In this document: piece by piece, positions 28,726 to 36,994 of the stretch | Layout: the number at the start of each line of letters is the position of its first letter | How positions within the stretch are numbered: position 1 is the stretch's first letter | Assembly: GCA_963710715.1 (NCBI GenBank) | Contig: CAVQBL010000005.1 | Coordinates: 1 to 64,000 of the forward strand | Source of the DNA: CAVQBL01 sp963710715 | GTDB lineage: Bacteria > Pseudomonadota > Gammaproteobacteria > DSM-16500 | DNA: 64,000 nt | Reading direction: 5' to 3' | The notes under the pieces: generated by a model | The model's input: the letters and a program-made list of their open reading frames with translations, nothing else | What the model was told of the DNA's origin: nothing | The model's database searches: none | Translations under genes and position numbers: made by a program

Positions 28726-29007
28726 CTATACTGCTTGAGGTGGTTGAAGCATCTGCACATCAGCATCATCCGCAGGAACAGCAACTAAGGGTTGTTGTGC
28801 TTCTACCAGACCTGCTCCAGGCGGCTGCCAAAATCTTACACGAGCGTAACTAGCACCAGCAGTAGCACCTAAAAGAAAAGAGCCCAGAAGCATGGCCCAT
28901 GATGTAACATGTAGCCCATGCTTTTCAGCAAGAGAAGATCCTGCACCACCAATAAGCAACCCTAGAAGCGCTCCGAAAAATGTAGAACGTGCAAATCTTA
29001 CATTCAT
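28726..29007 (-). CDS. Small two-segment membrane protein inserted between ftsI and murE
   Basis: This 93-residue protein has two Gly/Ala-rich hydrophobic segments (about residues 10-25 and 37-55, e.g. FFGALLGLLIGGAGSSL and AMLLGSFLLGATAGAS). The pattern of small residues suggests a glycine-zipper hairpin. A Pro/Ala-rich soluble tail follows. Shine-Dalgarno AGAGGA precedes ATG 29007 by about 8 nt. I do not recognise the family, and no gene normally sits here in the dcw order. It may be a lineage-specific insertion; a role in division is unproven. Confidence 0.6.
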   Translation of the reverse strand: MNVRFARSTFFGALLGLLIGGAGSSLAEKHGLHVTSWAMLLGSFLLGATAGASYARVRFWQPPGAGLVEAQQPLVAVPADDADVQMLQPPQAV

Positions 29008-29094
29008 AATCTGGTCCTCTTCTCAGTTTTATTAAAGCTAAATTTTAGCTAAAGTTTAAGCAGTTTTCAATCAATTTGATTAAACATAACACAG

Positions 29095-30787
29095 TTACCG
29101 TTTCACTTTAGATTCATCCGGCGTCACATTTAAAACCCTCAATGAACCTTCCATAATTTTTTCAAATGCAGGGGCAGAAACCGTTGAGCCATGATAATGC
29201 TTGCCCTGTGGATCATGGATAATCACAGCAACGACTAAACGTGGATTGCTCGCAGGTGCCATACCGACAAATGAAGAAATATAACGGCGCTCTTCATAAC
29301 CTTTGGGTCCGGCTATCTTTGTAGTGCCGGTTTTTCCCGCTACACGAAATCCTTGGATATGCGCTTTTTCACCGGTTGCACCTTTTGATGTCACAACAGA
29401 TTCTAGTAGAGTTACCATTTCTTTTGCTACTTTTGCTGCCATGACGCGTTCACCGGTTGGCACTTCCGGAACACGCACTAAGGATACAGGAACTTTTACG
29501 CCTTCATTTGCAAGCGTTGCGTAAGCGTGCGCTAATTGCAAAGGCGTGACTGAAATTCCATAACCAAAAGCTAAAGTGGCTAAGGTAAACGGCGCCCAGC
29601 GCGGATGTTTAACCAGCGACCCTCTTTGCTCACCCGGAAAATAAATACCAGTTGCTTGTCCAAAGCCTAATCGATGCAACAAACTCCATAATTGATTGGG
29701 TTGCAGCGATAAAATCATTTTAGTCACACCCACATTACTGGATTTTTCTAATACTTGTTTGACGGTTAGCGACCCATTATTGTGTTCATCGCGCACTAAG
29801 TTATGTCCCACACGCGTCCAACCTGGATACGTATTAATAAGCGTATTAGGTTTATATTGTCCGCTATCAAGCGCACTCGCTATACTAAATGCTTTGATGG
29901 TAGATCCCGGTTCAAACGTATCCGTCACAGCGCGATTGCGCACTGCTTCCGGCACAAAGCTTGCATGATTATTAGGATTAAAAGTGGGATAATTTGCCAT
30001 CGCTAACACTTCACCCGTTTTAACATCGAGTACCACGACTGATCCGGATTTTGCTTTATTATCTTGTACAGCTTTCAATAATTCACGATGTGCGAGATAT
30101 TGAATGCGTCTATCCATGCTTAAGTCGTAAATCATTGCTGGGCTTTTTTTCGCGTAAATTGCGCACATCTTCTATGACACGACCTAATCTATCTTTAATT
30201 ACCCATTTTTTTCCTGGGCTGCCTGTTAGCCATCCGTTATATTCCAGCTCTAATCCTTCTTGACCTTGATCATCAATATTCGTAAATCCCACAACGTGTG
30301 CTGTCACTTCACCTTCGGGATAAAAACGTTTGTACTCTTGTTGTAAATAAATTCCAGGAATTTTGAACTGTTTAATTTTCTGGGCAATTTCAGGCGAAAT
30401 ATCACGTTTAATATAAACAAATTCACGTTTTTTATTCGCTGCGTGTTGAATTAATATTCTAATATCACGGCTTCTCATTCCTAAAAGCTTACTAATATTT
30501 TTTGTTCCCGATGAAAAATCATGAAGTTCTTTTGGATTCGCCCAAACTGAAAAAACCGCTGTGCTGATGGCAAGCGGATAACCGTTTCTGTCACTGATAA
30601 TACCGCGAAATACGGGAGAACTGAGTTTGCGCAACACGCGCATGTCGCCTTGCTCATTTAAAAAACGCTGATCAATAATAGTCAGATCAATCATACGTGC
30701 AATTAATCCGACGACAACGAATGCGATAAAAGTAATTAATAAATAAAAGCGCCAAGAAATAAAGGCTAATCTGTATTGGTATTTCAC
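29095..30787 (-). pseudogene. ftsI: ftsI, septal transpeptidase PBP3, with one frameshift
   Basis: FtsI cross-links septal peptidoglycan. The N-terminal piece (30787-30110, GTG start) holds the short cytoplasmic tail, membrane anchor and pedestal domain. The C-terminal piece (to 29095) holds the transpeptidase with STIK, SSN and KTG motifs (PGSTIKAFS, EKSSNVG, VAGKTGTTK). The break is at 30120-30123. Removing one A from CTTAAGC restores ...NDLRLSMDRRIQYLAHREL, the usual FtsI junction. As ftsI is normally essential and only one base is wrong, a sequence error is the likeliest cause. It lies 10 nt after ftsL. Confidence 0.92.
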
Positions 30788-30797
30788 GCGTGAAGCT

Positions 30798-31130
30798 TCA
30801 CTTAATAATAATAATGGATTTACGCTCGGGAATGATCATATCAAGCTGCTGCTCAGCCACGTGCTGAATACGCGCTTGCGTCACCCACGTCCCACGCTCC
30901 AAAAGCAATTGGCCCCATTGTACATGTAGGTGATCCCTCTCGACTAGGGTTTGTTGTATCGCAGCAGTTAAACTGCGTGTTGCGTGTGTCACATATACAA
31001 CACTCAACGCCGACGTTAAAACGGCTAAAACAAGCAAAGAAGTAACAAAGGGTATCCTTGCCAAAATAACAGAAAAAATCCCCTCTCGTGATAAACTATT
31101 TTGATTTAATAGGCGCACTGCTGTATTCAT
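30798..31130 (-). CDS. ftsL: Cell-division protein FtsL
   Basis: This 110-residue bitopic protein forms the FtsQLB complex. One membrane segment lies near residues 27-45 (FVTSLLVLAVLTSALSVVYV). It is followed by a periplasmic coiled coil containing QTLVERDHLHVQWGQLLLE, characteristic of FtsL. It overlaps rsmH by 4 nt and precedes ftsI by 10 nt. Sequence conservation is low in this family, so identity rests largely on topology and position. Confidence 0.9.
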   Translation of the reverse strand: MNTAVRLLNQNSLSREGIFSVILARIPFVTSLLVLAVLTSALSVVYVTHATRSLTAAIQQTLVERDHLHVQWGQLLLERGTWVTQARIQHVAEQQLDMIIPERKSIIIIK

Positions 31131-32083
31131 AACAATTTCTCCACAATCCTTAAAACAGCACTACGAGCACGCGGATTCCCTACGATTTCTTGCGAGCTTG
31201 GCTTAATCGCACGACCAACTTGCTTTAATCGAGGTCGATACATTTCTTGCTTAACTGGCAAACCAGCAGGGAATTCTCCCCCGCGTACGTGATGCTGAAT
31301 AAAATGTTTAACAATTCGATCTTCTAATGAATGAAAACTAATAACTAATAAACGTCCACCTACGTTTAGCGCTTCTAAACTTTGCGCTAAACCTTGTTCC
31401 AAATCGTCTAACTCATGATTGATAAAAATTCGTATCGCTTGAAAACTGCGCGTTGCTGGATGTTTGTCTTTAGGCCAATTAGGAATTGCCTGTTTAACAA
31501 TCTCAGCTAATTGTCCCGTGGTTTTAATGGGTGTTTGCTTGCGTGCTTCAACAATTGCACGTGCAATACGGCGCGAGTCACGTTCTTCACCATATTTCCA
31601 CAATACTTCTGCAAGTTCTTTTTCCGATACTTTCGCTAACCAAGTTTCCGCATCGATACCGTGCGATGTATCCATGCGCATATCCAATTTGCCATCGCGT
31701 GTAAAACTAAAACCTCTTTCTGCATCGTCTAACTGCGGAGAAGACACGCCTAAATCCAGTAAAATGCCATCGACTTTTCCACTCACTTCTTGGCTTTGTA
31801 AAAATTTTTCTAATTCAGCAAATGAACCATGTTGAATAGTGAAACGATTGTCATAAGAAAAATGCAAACACGCATAAGCAACAGCAACAGGATCTTTGTC
31901 CATTGCTAACAGACGACCTTTGGGATTGAGTTGATTGAGAATGGCTTGCGTATGCCCTCCGCGACCAAAAGTCGCATCGACATACACACCATCCGGTTTA
32001 ATCGCGAGGTTTTCTAATACTTCATCGCGCAACACGGGAAGATGTTGAGTTATTTTTCCATTCATTCTACATGCCGCCGCCAT
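31127..32083 (-). CDS. rsmH: 16S rRNA (cytosine-1402-N4) methyltransferase RsmH
   Basis: RsmH (MraW) methylates C1402 in the ribosomal P site. SAM-binding motifs YVDATFGRGGHTQAIL and LLAMDKDPVAVAYA, the DGILLDLGVSSPQLDDAERGF block and the C-terminal PRARSAVLRI are visible. ATG 32083 gives 318 residues; ATG 32065 (MNGKITQHLPVL) is closer to the usual N-terminus and could be the true start. Confidence 0.95.
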   Translation of the reverse strand: MAAACRMNGKITQHLPVLRDEVLENLAIKPDGVYVDATFGRGGHTQAILNQLNPKGRLLAMDKDPVAVAYACLHFSYDNRFTIQHGSFAELEKFLQSQEVSGKVDGILLDLGVSSPQLDDAERGFSFTRDGKLDMRMDTSHGIDAETWLAKVSEKELAEVLWKYGEERDSRRIARAIVEARKQTPIKTTGQLAEIVKQAIPNWPKDKHPATRSFQAIRIFINHELDDLEQGLAQSLEALNVGGRLLVISFHSLEDRIVKHFIQHHVRGGEFPAGLPVKQEMYRPRLKQVGRAIKPSSQEIVGNPRARSAVLRIVEKLL

Positions 32084-32118
32084 ATGTTTTTACTCTCATG
32101 CAAGATGACAACCCTTCA

Positions 32119-32193
32119 ACCTAAATTTGGCAGTCAAACCCTACTGCAAGGAGCTCACTAACCCCTCCGTGGATTCAACTGCCGAATTTAGGT
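32119..32193. repeat. Small inverted-repeat element, second family (copy 1)
   Basis: Sixteen-bp near-perfect inverted arms, ACCTAAATTTGGCAGT (32119-32134) and ACTGCCGAATTTAGGT (32178-32193), flank a core with CCCTACTGCAAGGAGCT. A related copy lies at 46626-46680. It occupies the mraZ-rsmH gap and could attenuate read-through as a hairpin. Confidence 0.75.
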
Positions 32194-32205
32194 CAGCCTA
32201 AATTC

Positions 32206-32664
32206 TTACAGCGATAATGACTTCACTTCATCAGGCAAGCTCTCGCCTGTTCCCGACTCTTCTTCCAGCCACTGACCACGACGCTCTTGCCAATGACTGT
32301 CATCCCATAATTCAAATTTTTTTCCTTGCCCTATCAACACAGCGTGCTTGCTTAAGCCTGCATATTCACGTAACAGCGGCGGTAATAAAATTCGCCCGTG
32401 GTTATCGATTTCAAGCTCGGTAGCATGGCCAATGAGTAAACGTTGGATACGACGTGCAGCAGCATTAAAGCTAGGCAAAGTTGCGAGTTTATTTTCAATC
32501 TCTTCCCAAGTTGCGATTGGGTATAAAAGCAAGCAGCGTTCTTCGGTATCAATTGTCATGACGACACGATTGTGACTGTCTTGTTGCAGACGGTCACGGT
32601 AACGAGTAGGCACGACTATCCTGCCTTTGACGTCAATATTGACCCCGTTAACACCACGAAACAT
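32206..32664 (-). CDS. mraZ: Transcriptional regulator MraZ
   Basis: MraZ is a ring-shaped AbrB/SpoVT-fold DNA-binding protein that represses the dcw operon. The 152 residues contain two copies of the DxxGRxxxP half: NIDVKGRIVVPTRYRD (about 9-24) and EIDNHGRILLPPLLREY (about 86-102). It is the first gene of the cluster. AGGGAGA precedes ATG 32664. Its predicted operator is just upstream (32707-32750). Confidence 0.95.
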   Translation of the reverse strand: MFRGVNGVNIDVKGRIVVPTRYRDRLQQDSHNRVVMTIDTEERCLLLYPIATWEEIENKLATLPSFNAAARRIQRLLIGHATELEIDNHGRILLPPLLREYAGLSKHAVLIGQGKKFELWDDSHWQERRGQWLEEESGTGESLPDEVKSLSL

Positions 32665-32706
32665 TTATTTTCTCCCTTCCATAGGTATCCATACCCAGCA
32701 ACCATA

Positions 32707-32750
32707 CCACAATTCCCCACATTAAACCACTTTTTTCCACAAAATGCCAC
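32707..32750 (-). promoter_or_regulatory. MraZ operator: five GTGG boxes at 10-bp intervals
   Basis: On the coding strand GTGG occurs at exactly 10-bp steps five times (complement 32747-50, 32737-40, 32727-30, 32717-20, 32707-10). Known MraZ sites are direct GTGG/TGGG boxes repeated with 10-bp spacing, one per subunit on one DNA face. The array ends 42 bp before the mraZ ATG, placing it in the promoter. Autoregulation of the whole dcw cluster is the inference. Confidence 0.85.
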
Positions 32751-32835
32751 TAGAAGATCAAAAAAGTCATTTAGAAGGGAGATACATCTCCTGACTTCTG
32801 CCACACGTGTGAGCGCTGAAGTTAGATCGAAGCTC

Positions 32836-32942
32836 CGTCATTGCGAGCCCGCGCGCGCTTTTTTGCGCGGGCGTGGCAATCCAGGGAGCACAAAAACGTT
32901 CCCCTGGATTGCTTCGCATGAAAGCACATGCTCGCAATGACG
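32836..32942. repeat. REP/MITE-like palindromic repeat within a longer inverted-repeat element
   Basis: The 107-bp core starts CGTCATTGCGAGCCCGCGC and ends ATGCTCGCAATGACG. It is flanked by GAAGTTAGATCGAAG and its inverse CTTCGATCTAACTTC. The extended unit (about 32810-32995) is an inverted relative of the element at 47532-47819, sharing AGAAATTTTGAGATGTGGG and the TAATGATAT end. Confidence 0.9.
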
Positions 32943-33066
32943 GGGCTTCGATCTAACTTCCAGGAGAAATTTTGAGATGTGGGTAATGATATGTGAATGG
33001 CTTGACCCTCGTTCCTCTCATCAGTTAGATTAAGAGGAACTCAAAACCCAAGGAAAGTTCTGCACA

Positions 33067-33510
33067 GTGAAAACAAAAAGGAAACTAGCGATACTCATTA
33101 CGTTATTTGGCATGTCAGTGAATGCGCTTGCACTGCAATGCCCTCCTCCCTCAGCACTGCAGCACAGAGGCTTAGGTCAACAGTGGAAACTCAACACAGC
33201 TTATAAAAATGATTTTATTGTGCTTGACTCACAAGCAAGATGGAGTCGACTTAAAACAATGGATGGTCACTTGCCTTTGAGAGTGCATCTTTTAAGTTAT
33301 CCTGGAAAAAACTGGTACGCGACTTGTTCATACAACACCGCAAGAAATTCAAATCGTCGACAAGTTAAATTAATCTCTGTGCATGAAGTGCTTTTAGCTA
33401 AAGCATCTACGCCATTAAGCCCTTTGTTTAAACCAGCTTCCCCGGTTATTCAAAACATACACGTTTGCACAACTGTTGCAGATGAGCCTGCTAAGTGCGT
33501 GTGGTTTTAA
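33067..33510 (+). CDS. Small secreted cysteine-containing protein, unknown
   Basis: This 147-residue protein starts with GTG at 33067. The N-terminus (MKTKRKLAILITLFGMSVNA) is a clear Sec signal peptide, with cleavage near ALA|LQ around residue 22-23. The mature part has four cysteines (CPPP, ATCS, HVCT, KCVW), likely two disulphides, and is basic. Small secreted proteins of this shape occur in Legionella and Coxiella, but I cannot assign a family. The Shine-Dalgarno is poor (AAGGAAAG about 10 nt upstream). Confidence 0.6.
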   Translation: MKTKRKLAILITLFGMSVNALALQCPPPSALQHRGLGQQWKLNTAYKNDFIVLDSQARWSRLKTMDGHLPLRVHLLSYPGKNWYATCSYNTARNSNRRQVKLISVHEVLLAKASTPLSPLFKPASPVIQNIHVCTTVADEPAKCVWF

Positions 33511-33733
33511 ATAACCATCCTTGCTATACCAGAATTTGAATTCTCCGCTTATGTATCTGCAGTATATTGTTTATTTATTGCCCATTTTATTGCGAAATGA
33601 AACTTATACCTACTTAAAAGTGTGAATTCAAAGCCTTACATGCCAAATAAGCACCTCACATAAATGCTATAATATATTTGTATATTTTGAGTTTTTTATG
33701 AGTAAGTTCGCCGCGTAAAGGGGGATCTTTCAC

Positions 33734-34033
33734 ATGAAGTCAAAACTTTTAATTATGCTAGGATGCACAGCGGTTTCACTGAGTCTCTCTACACCATCTC
33801 ATGCTTATATGTGGCTTTTCGGCAATCAAACTCAAGACTGTTTTAAAAGCAGTTGCCAAGGATGTGGCGGCGGCTCAGGTCCGTGCGGTGGCCGTGGTGG
33901 ATTTGGTAGCAGTGATGATTTTGGTTCGTGCAGTAGTTGCGTCAGCAGTGAAGAAGATGAGTTTAATAATAAAATGAAAATCTTTTGCAATATTGGCGAT
34001 AACCAATTTAATCCTGACGATTTAGATCCATAA
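33734..34033 (+). CDS. Small secreted Cys/Gly-rich protein, unknown
   Basis: This 99-residue protein has a signal peptide ending at SHA|YMW (about residue 24). The mature part contains eight cysteines, including CQGCGGGSGPCGG, and a Ser/Asp-rich acidic tail (ending FNPDDLDP). The spacing could bind metal or form disulphides. GGGGAT lies 8 nt before ATG. A TATAAT-like box lies at about 33669 without a clear -35. It is convergent with rnpB, whose 3' end is only a few bases away. No family recognised. Confidence 0.6.
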   Translation: MKSKLLIMLGCTAVSLSLSTPSHAYMWLFGNQTQDCFKSSCQGCGGGSGPCGGRGGFGSSDDFGSCSSCVSSEEDEFNNKMKIFCNIGDNQFNPDDLDP

Positions 34034-34037
34034 AAAA

Positions 34038-34411
34038 GAGAGTCAGCCGATAAGCCGGGTTCTGTCGTGGACAGTCATTTATCTAGGATGTTTGTCACCA
34101 AACACCTCAAGCAACCTACCCGAGCTTTAGTGTGGGCCATACTTGCATGAATCACCGTTAAAGTGTTCACGTAAGCTCCTATTTGGTCTTGCTCCGAGTG
34201 GGGTTTTCCGTGCCGCAACTGTTACCAATTACGCGGTGCGCTCTTACCGCACCTTTTCACCCTTACCGCATCTCTATTCAAGACGCGGCGGTTTATTTTC
34301 TGTGGCACTTTCCGTAGGCTTGCACCTCCCAGGCGTTACCTGGCACTTTGCCCTATGGAGCCCGGACTTTCCTCTATCATATGAATGACAGCGACTGCCT
34401 CGGCTAGCTCA
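34038..34411 (-). ncRNA. rnpB: RNase P RNA, bacterial type A
   Basis: RNase P RNA is the catalytic subunit that matures tRNA 5' ends. On the minus strand the conserved blocks appear in order: GAGGCAGTCGC near the 5' end, GAGGAAAGTCCGGGC (CR-I), CCAGGTAACGCCTGG, AAGGGTGAAAAGGTGCGGTAAGAGCGC split across the P11-P12 region, CTCGGAGCAAG, and GACAGAACCCGGCTTATCGG at the 3' end. The 5' GAGCTAGCCG pairs with the 3' CGGCTGACTC as helix P1. Length (about 374 nt) is normal. Ends are estimated to a few bases. Confidence 0.95.
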
Positions 34412-34412
34412 G

Positions 34413-34440
34413 TGGGTAGGATAGCTTATTTAGCTGTCAA
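34413..34440 (-). promoter_or_regulatory. Promoter of rnpB
   Basis: A consensus -35 TTGACA (complement 34435-34440) stands 16 bp before TACCCA (complement 34413-34418). Transcription would begin at or next to the predicted RNA 5' end. Confidence 0.5.
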
Positions 34441-34467
34441 AACCAATCTCCAGTGTCTCAATATCGC

Positions 34468-34506
34468 AAAAAGAGCATCTCCTCCAATAAAAAAGCATTG
34501 GAGGAG
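34468..34506 (-). terminator. Rho-independent terminator of rsmI
   Basis: The minus strand forms CTCCTCCAAT / ATTGGAGGAG (10 bp, 8-nt loop), followed within a few bases by CTTTTTG. It lies 13 nt beyond the rsmI stop and upstream of the rnpB promoter, insulating the two. Confidence 0.7.
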
Positions 34507-34518
34507 AGGGGGATTTGG

Positions 34519-35358
34519 TCATGGCTTTTTATATTTCAACGCCCGCTGATAAAGCTCATTCTTTCTTTGGCCAGTGATTTTCACTGCCAGGTCGACTGCT
34601 TGCTTCAACGGCAAAGCATCTAATAATATATGCAAAGTTCGCTCTGTATCTTGCTCATTAACCTTAGAAGACTCTTCAGCACCTTCTACTAAAAGAACAA
34701 TTTCACCGCGCTGTTGATTAGAATCGTTTTTCACCCACGCTACTATTTCAGCTAATGTTCCTGACTGAATCGTTTCAAACTTCTTAGTCAGCTCGCGTGC
34801 AATGACTACCCTTCTCTCATCGCCAAATACAGTTTGCATCGCTTCCAATGTTTCAAGAATACGATGTGGTGCTTCATAAAAAATCAGTGTACGGGATTCA
34901 TTGCGTAATTGTTCTAGAGAAACTGTTCTTGCAGTCGCTTTTACAGGTAAAAAACCTTCAAACACAAAGCTATCCGTAGGTAAACCCGCTGCACTGAGCG
35001 CAACAATCGCAGCGCAAGGGCCAGGAATAGGAATCACACGAATCCCTTTCTCTCTTGCTTCACGCACCAGATGATAACCAGGGTCACTGATCAAAGGTGT
35101 ACCGGCATCGCTAATCAATGCAATGGATTCACCTTGTTGTAAACGTTCTAACAATAAACGGACGCGTTCACGCTCATTATGTTCATGCAAAGCAAGCATG
35201 GGAGTTTGAATGGAAAAATGCTGCAAAAGAGGCGCGCTATGACGTGTATCCTCAACAGCAATTAAATTGACTGTCTTCAGAATTTCAATCGCGCGCAAAC
35301 TCATATCCTGCAAATTGCCTATGGGTGTTGCAACTATATATAAACTATTTATATTCAT
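34519..35358 (-). CDS. rsmI: 16S rRNA (cytidine-1402-2'-O) methyltransferase RsmI
   Basis: RsmI modifies the same C1402 as RsmH. The tetrapyrrole-methylase-like fold is clear: YIVATPIGNLQDMSLRAIE at the N-terminus, then VEDTRHSAPLLQHF, ALISDAGTPLISDPGY and the IPGPCAAIVALSAAGLP loop. It has 279 residues. It is divergent from lpoA, the same arrangement as yraL/yraM in E. coli. Confidence 0.95.
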   Translation of the reverse strand: MNINSLYIVATPIGNLQDMSLRAIEILKTVNLIAVEDTRHSAPLLQHFSIQTPMLALHEHNERERVRLLLERLQQGESIALISDAGTPLISDPGYHLVREAREKGIRVIPIPGPCAAIVALSAAGLPTDSFVFEGFLPVKATARTVSLEQLRNESRTLIFYEAPHRILETLEAMQTVFGDERRVVIARELTKKFETIQSGTLAEIVAWVKNDSNQQRGEIVLLVEGAEESSKVNEQDTERTLHILLDALPLKQAVDLAVKITGQRKNELYQRALKYKKP

Positions 35359-35395
35359 AATATGAAGTGGTATTGTATACCATTAATAATTTAAC

Positions 35396-35558
35396 CGTCA
35401 TTGCGAATCCCGCATTCTCAAGACTGTAGGGTGGGTAAAGCGCAGCGTGCCTGCCATTTCCAAGATTGGTTGGGCACGCGCTGCGCTTTGCCCACCCTAC
35501 GAAGCTCTCTGGATTGCCACGCCTCACATAAAGCTAAGGCGTGAGGCTCGCAATGACG
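35396..35558. repeat. REP/MITE-like repeat carrying a second, nested palindrome
   Basis: The outer ends are CGTCATTGCGA and GGCTCGCAATGACG. Inside, 35426-35500 is a different palindrome, GTAGGGTGGGTAAAGCGCAG … CTGCGCTTTGCCCACCCTAC. The insert replaces most of the left half. It lies between the divergent rsmI and lpoA genes. Confidence 0.88.
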
Positions 35559-35590
35559 AGTTCTTTTTGTAAAAACTGCTAAGGTTGTTT

Positions 35591-36994
35591 ATGATAAAAA
35601 ACATACTAAGTATATCCCTTTTATTACTAATCACATCATGGTTAGCCAGCTGCAGCACCCAACAAGGCTTTAACCAAAATCGACTTGCTACTCCCCCGAC
35701 TTCTAATGAAACCCCTGCCGTTTTGGCTGTTTCACTCAATGACCCAACTCTTTGGCAAAACAATCCGGCAACTATTTGGGGTACGTTAACTCGAGTTTCA
35801 CTGCAACAACTGGATACCACCAAAACATCTGATCCTAATAAATCAGCATGGTTAAAACTGGCTAGCATCAGTAAACACTACAGTACCGATACTACTCAAT
35901 TGGTACAACAATTAATTGCTTGGCGCAGTCAAAATTCCAATCATCCAGGTAACCAACTTTTCCCTGATAATAATATTTTAAATAGCTTGCTCAATAATCC
36001 ATCCCCAACTCATATTGCAATATTATTGCCCTTGCAAGGTCAATTTGGACCCATGGGCAGAGCTGCGCGAGATGGTTTTTTAAATGCGTATTTTGCTTCA
36101 GGAGGCAAACAAACCACTTCTTTTTATGATACCAGCAAAAATAATATCACTGATCTCTATCAACAAGCGATTGCAAAAGGTGCTGATATTGTCATTGGTC
36201 CTTTAACCAAAGAACACGTACAAGAACTTTTAAAACATAGTAAATTTACTGTGCCCACTCTTGCACTCAATTACACTGACATTTGGTTTGGTTCTCTGCC
36301 AAATAACTTGTATGAATTTGGTTTATCACCCACTGCAGAAGCAGAACAAGCTGCTGATCGCGCTTGGCAAGGTGGGCATTCACATGCACTGATTATTGCG
36401 TCAAAAAATGTGTGGACAGACAATATAGTAAAAACCCTTTCTACACGCTGGCAAGCACTGGGCGGCACTTTTACAGATACACTTTCCTTTACTCCACAAG
36501 CAGATTTATCGCATGACATTGCAAGTTTATTGCATGTTAATCCTGAAGAAGATCATGATAAAATGAAAAAAGAAAATAATACTACTATTCTTCATCAACA
36601 ACGTCGCCAAGATTTTGATGTCATATTTTTATTGACTCAACCTGAGCGCGCACGTGAAATTGTACCTCTATTAAAATATTACTACGCGGACAATGTCCCT
36701 ATTTACTCCACATCCGTGATTTATTCTGGCGTACCTTCACCGCAAAAAGATTCTGATTTAAACGGCGTTATATTTTGTGATACGCCATGGACATTAAGTG
36801 GATCATCTACTTCTAGCCAAGGTCGTTTTTTTGCTGTGGGGCGCGATGCGTATCTGCTCAGCCGTGAATTGATACGTCTTAGCAAATTACCGAATTTCCC
36901 GATTTACGGAGCAACCGGTGCGTTAACTTTAACTTCACAGCAGCAAATTCATAGACGTTTGCCATGGGCAAAAATGCATGCTGGACATCCATAA
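35591..36994 (+). CDS. lpoA: Penicillin-binding-protein activator lipoprotein LpoA (short form)
   Basis: LpoA is an outer-membrane lipoprotein that activates PBP1A. The lipobox LASC gives a lipid-anchored Cys near residue 21. The C-terminal periplasmic-binding-like domain starts near residue 142 (HIAILLPLQGQFGPMGRAAR) and runs to the end. The N-terminal helical (TPR) domain is only about 120 residues, so the protein (467 aa) is much shorter than E. coli LpoA. ATG 35591 is chosen over TTG 35585 because AAGG lies 6 nt upstream. It overlaps yraN by 17 nt. Confidence 0.88.
   Translation: MIKNILSISLLLLITSWLASCSTQQGFNQNRLATPPTSNETPAVLAVSLNDPTLWQNNPATIWGTLTRVSLQQLDTTKTSDPNKSAWLKLASISKHYSTDTTQLVQQLIAWRSQNSNHPGNQLFPDNNILNSLLNNPSPTHIAILLPLQGQFGPMGRAARDGFLNAYFASGGKQTTSFYDTSKNNITDLYQQAIAKGADIVIGPLTKEHVQELLKHSKFTVPTLALNYTDIWFGSLPNNLYEFGLSPTAEAEQAADRAWQGGHSHALIIASKNVWTDNIVKTLSTRWQALGGTFTDTLSFTPQADLSHDIASLLHVNPEEDHDKMKKENNTTILHQQRRQDFDVIFLLTQPERAREIVPLLKYYYADNVPIYSTSVIYSGVPSPQKDSDLNGVIFCDTPWTLSGSSTSSQGRFFAVGRDAYLLSRELIRLSKLPNFPIYGATGALTLTSQQQIHRRLPWAKMHAGHP

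Noticed and set aside
28593..28784. 63-codon minus-strand frame between murE and the small membrane gene
   Set aside because: It overlaps both flanking genes in other frames and lacks a start signal. Noted only for the possible IS end inside it.
31464..31835. 123-codon plus-strand frame
   Set aside because: Antisense to rsmH. No Shine-Dalgarno or conserved features.
34143..34388. 81-codon plus-strand frame
   Set aside because: It lies entirely inside the RNase P RNA gene on the opposite strand.
34401..34430. tRNA-like string GGCTAGCTCAGTGGGTAGGA
   Set aside because: It resembles a D arm, but it is explained by the rnpB 5' end (helix P1) and its promoter on the other strand. No anticodon or T arm follows.
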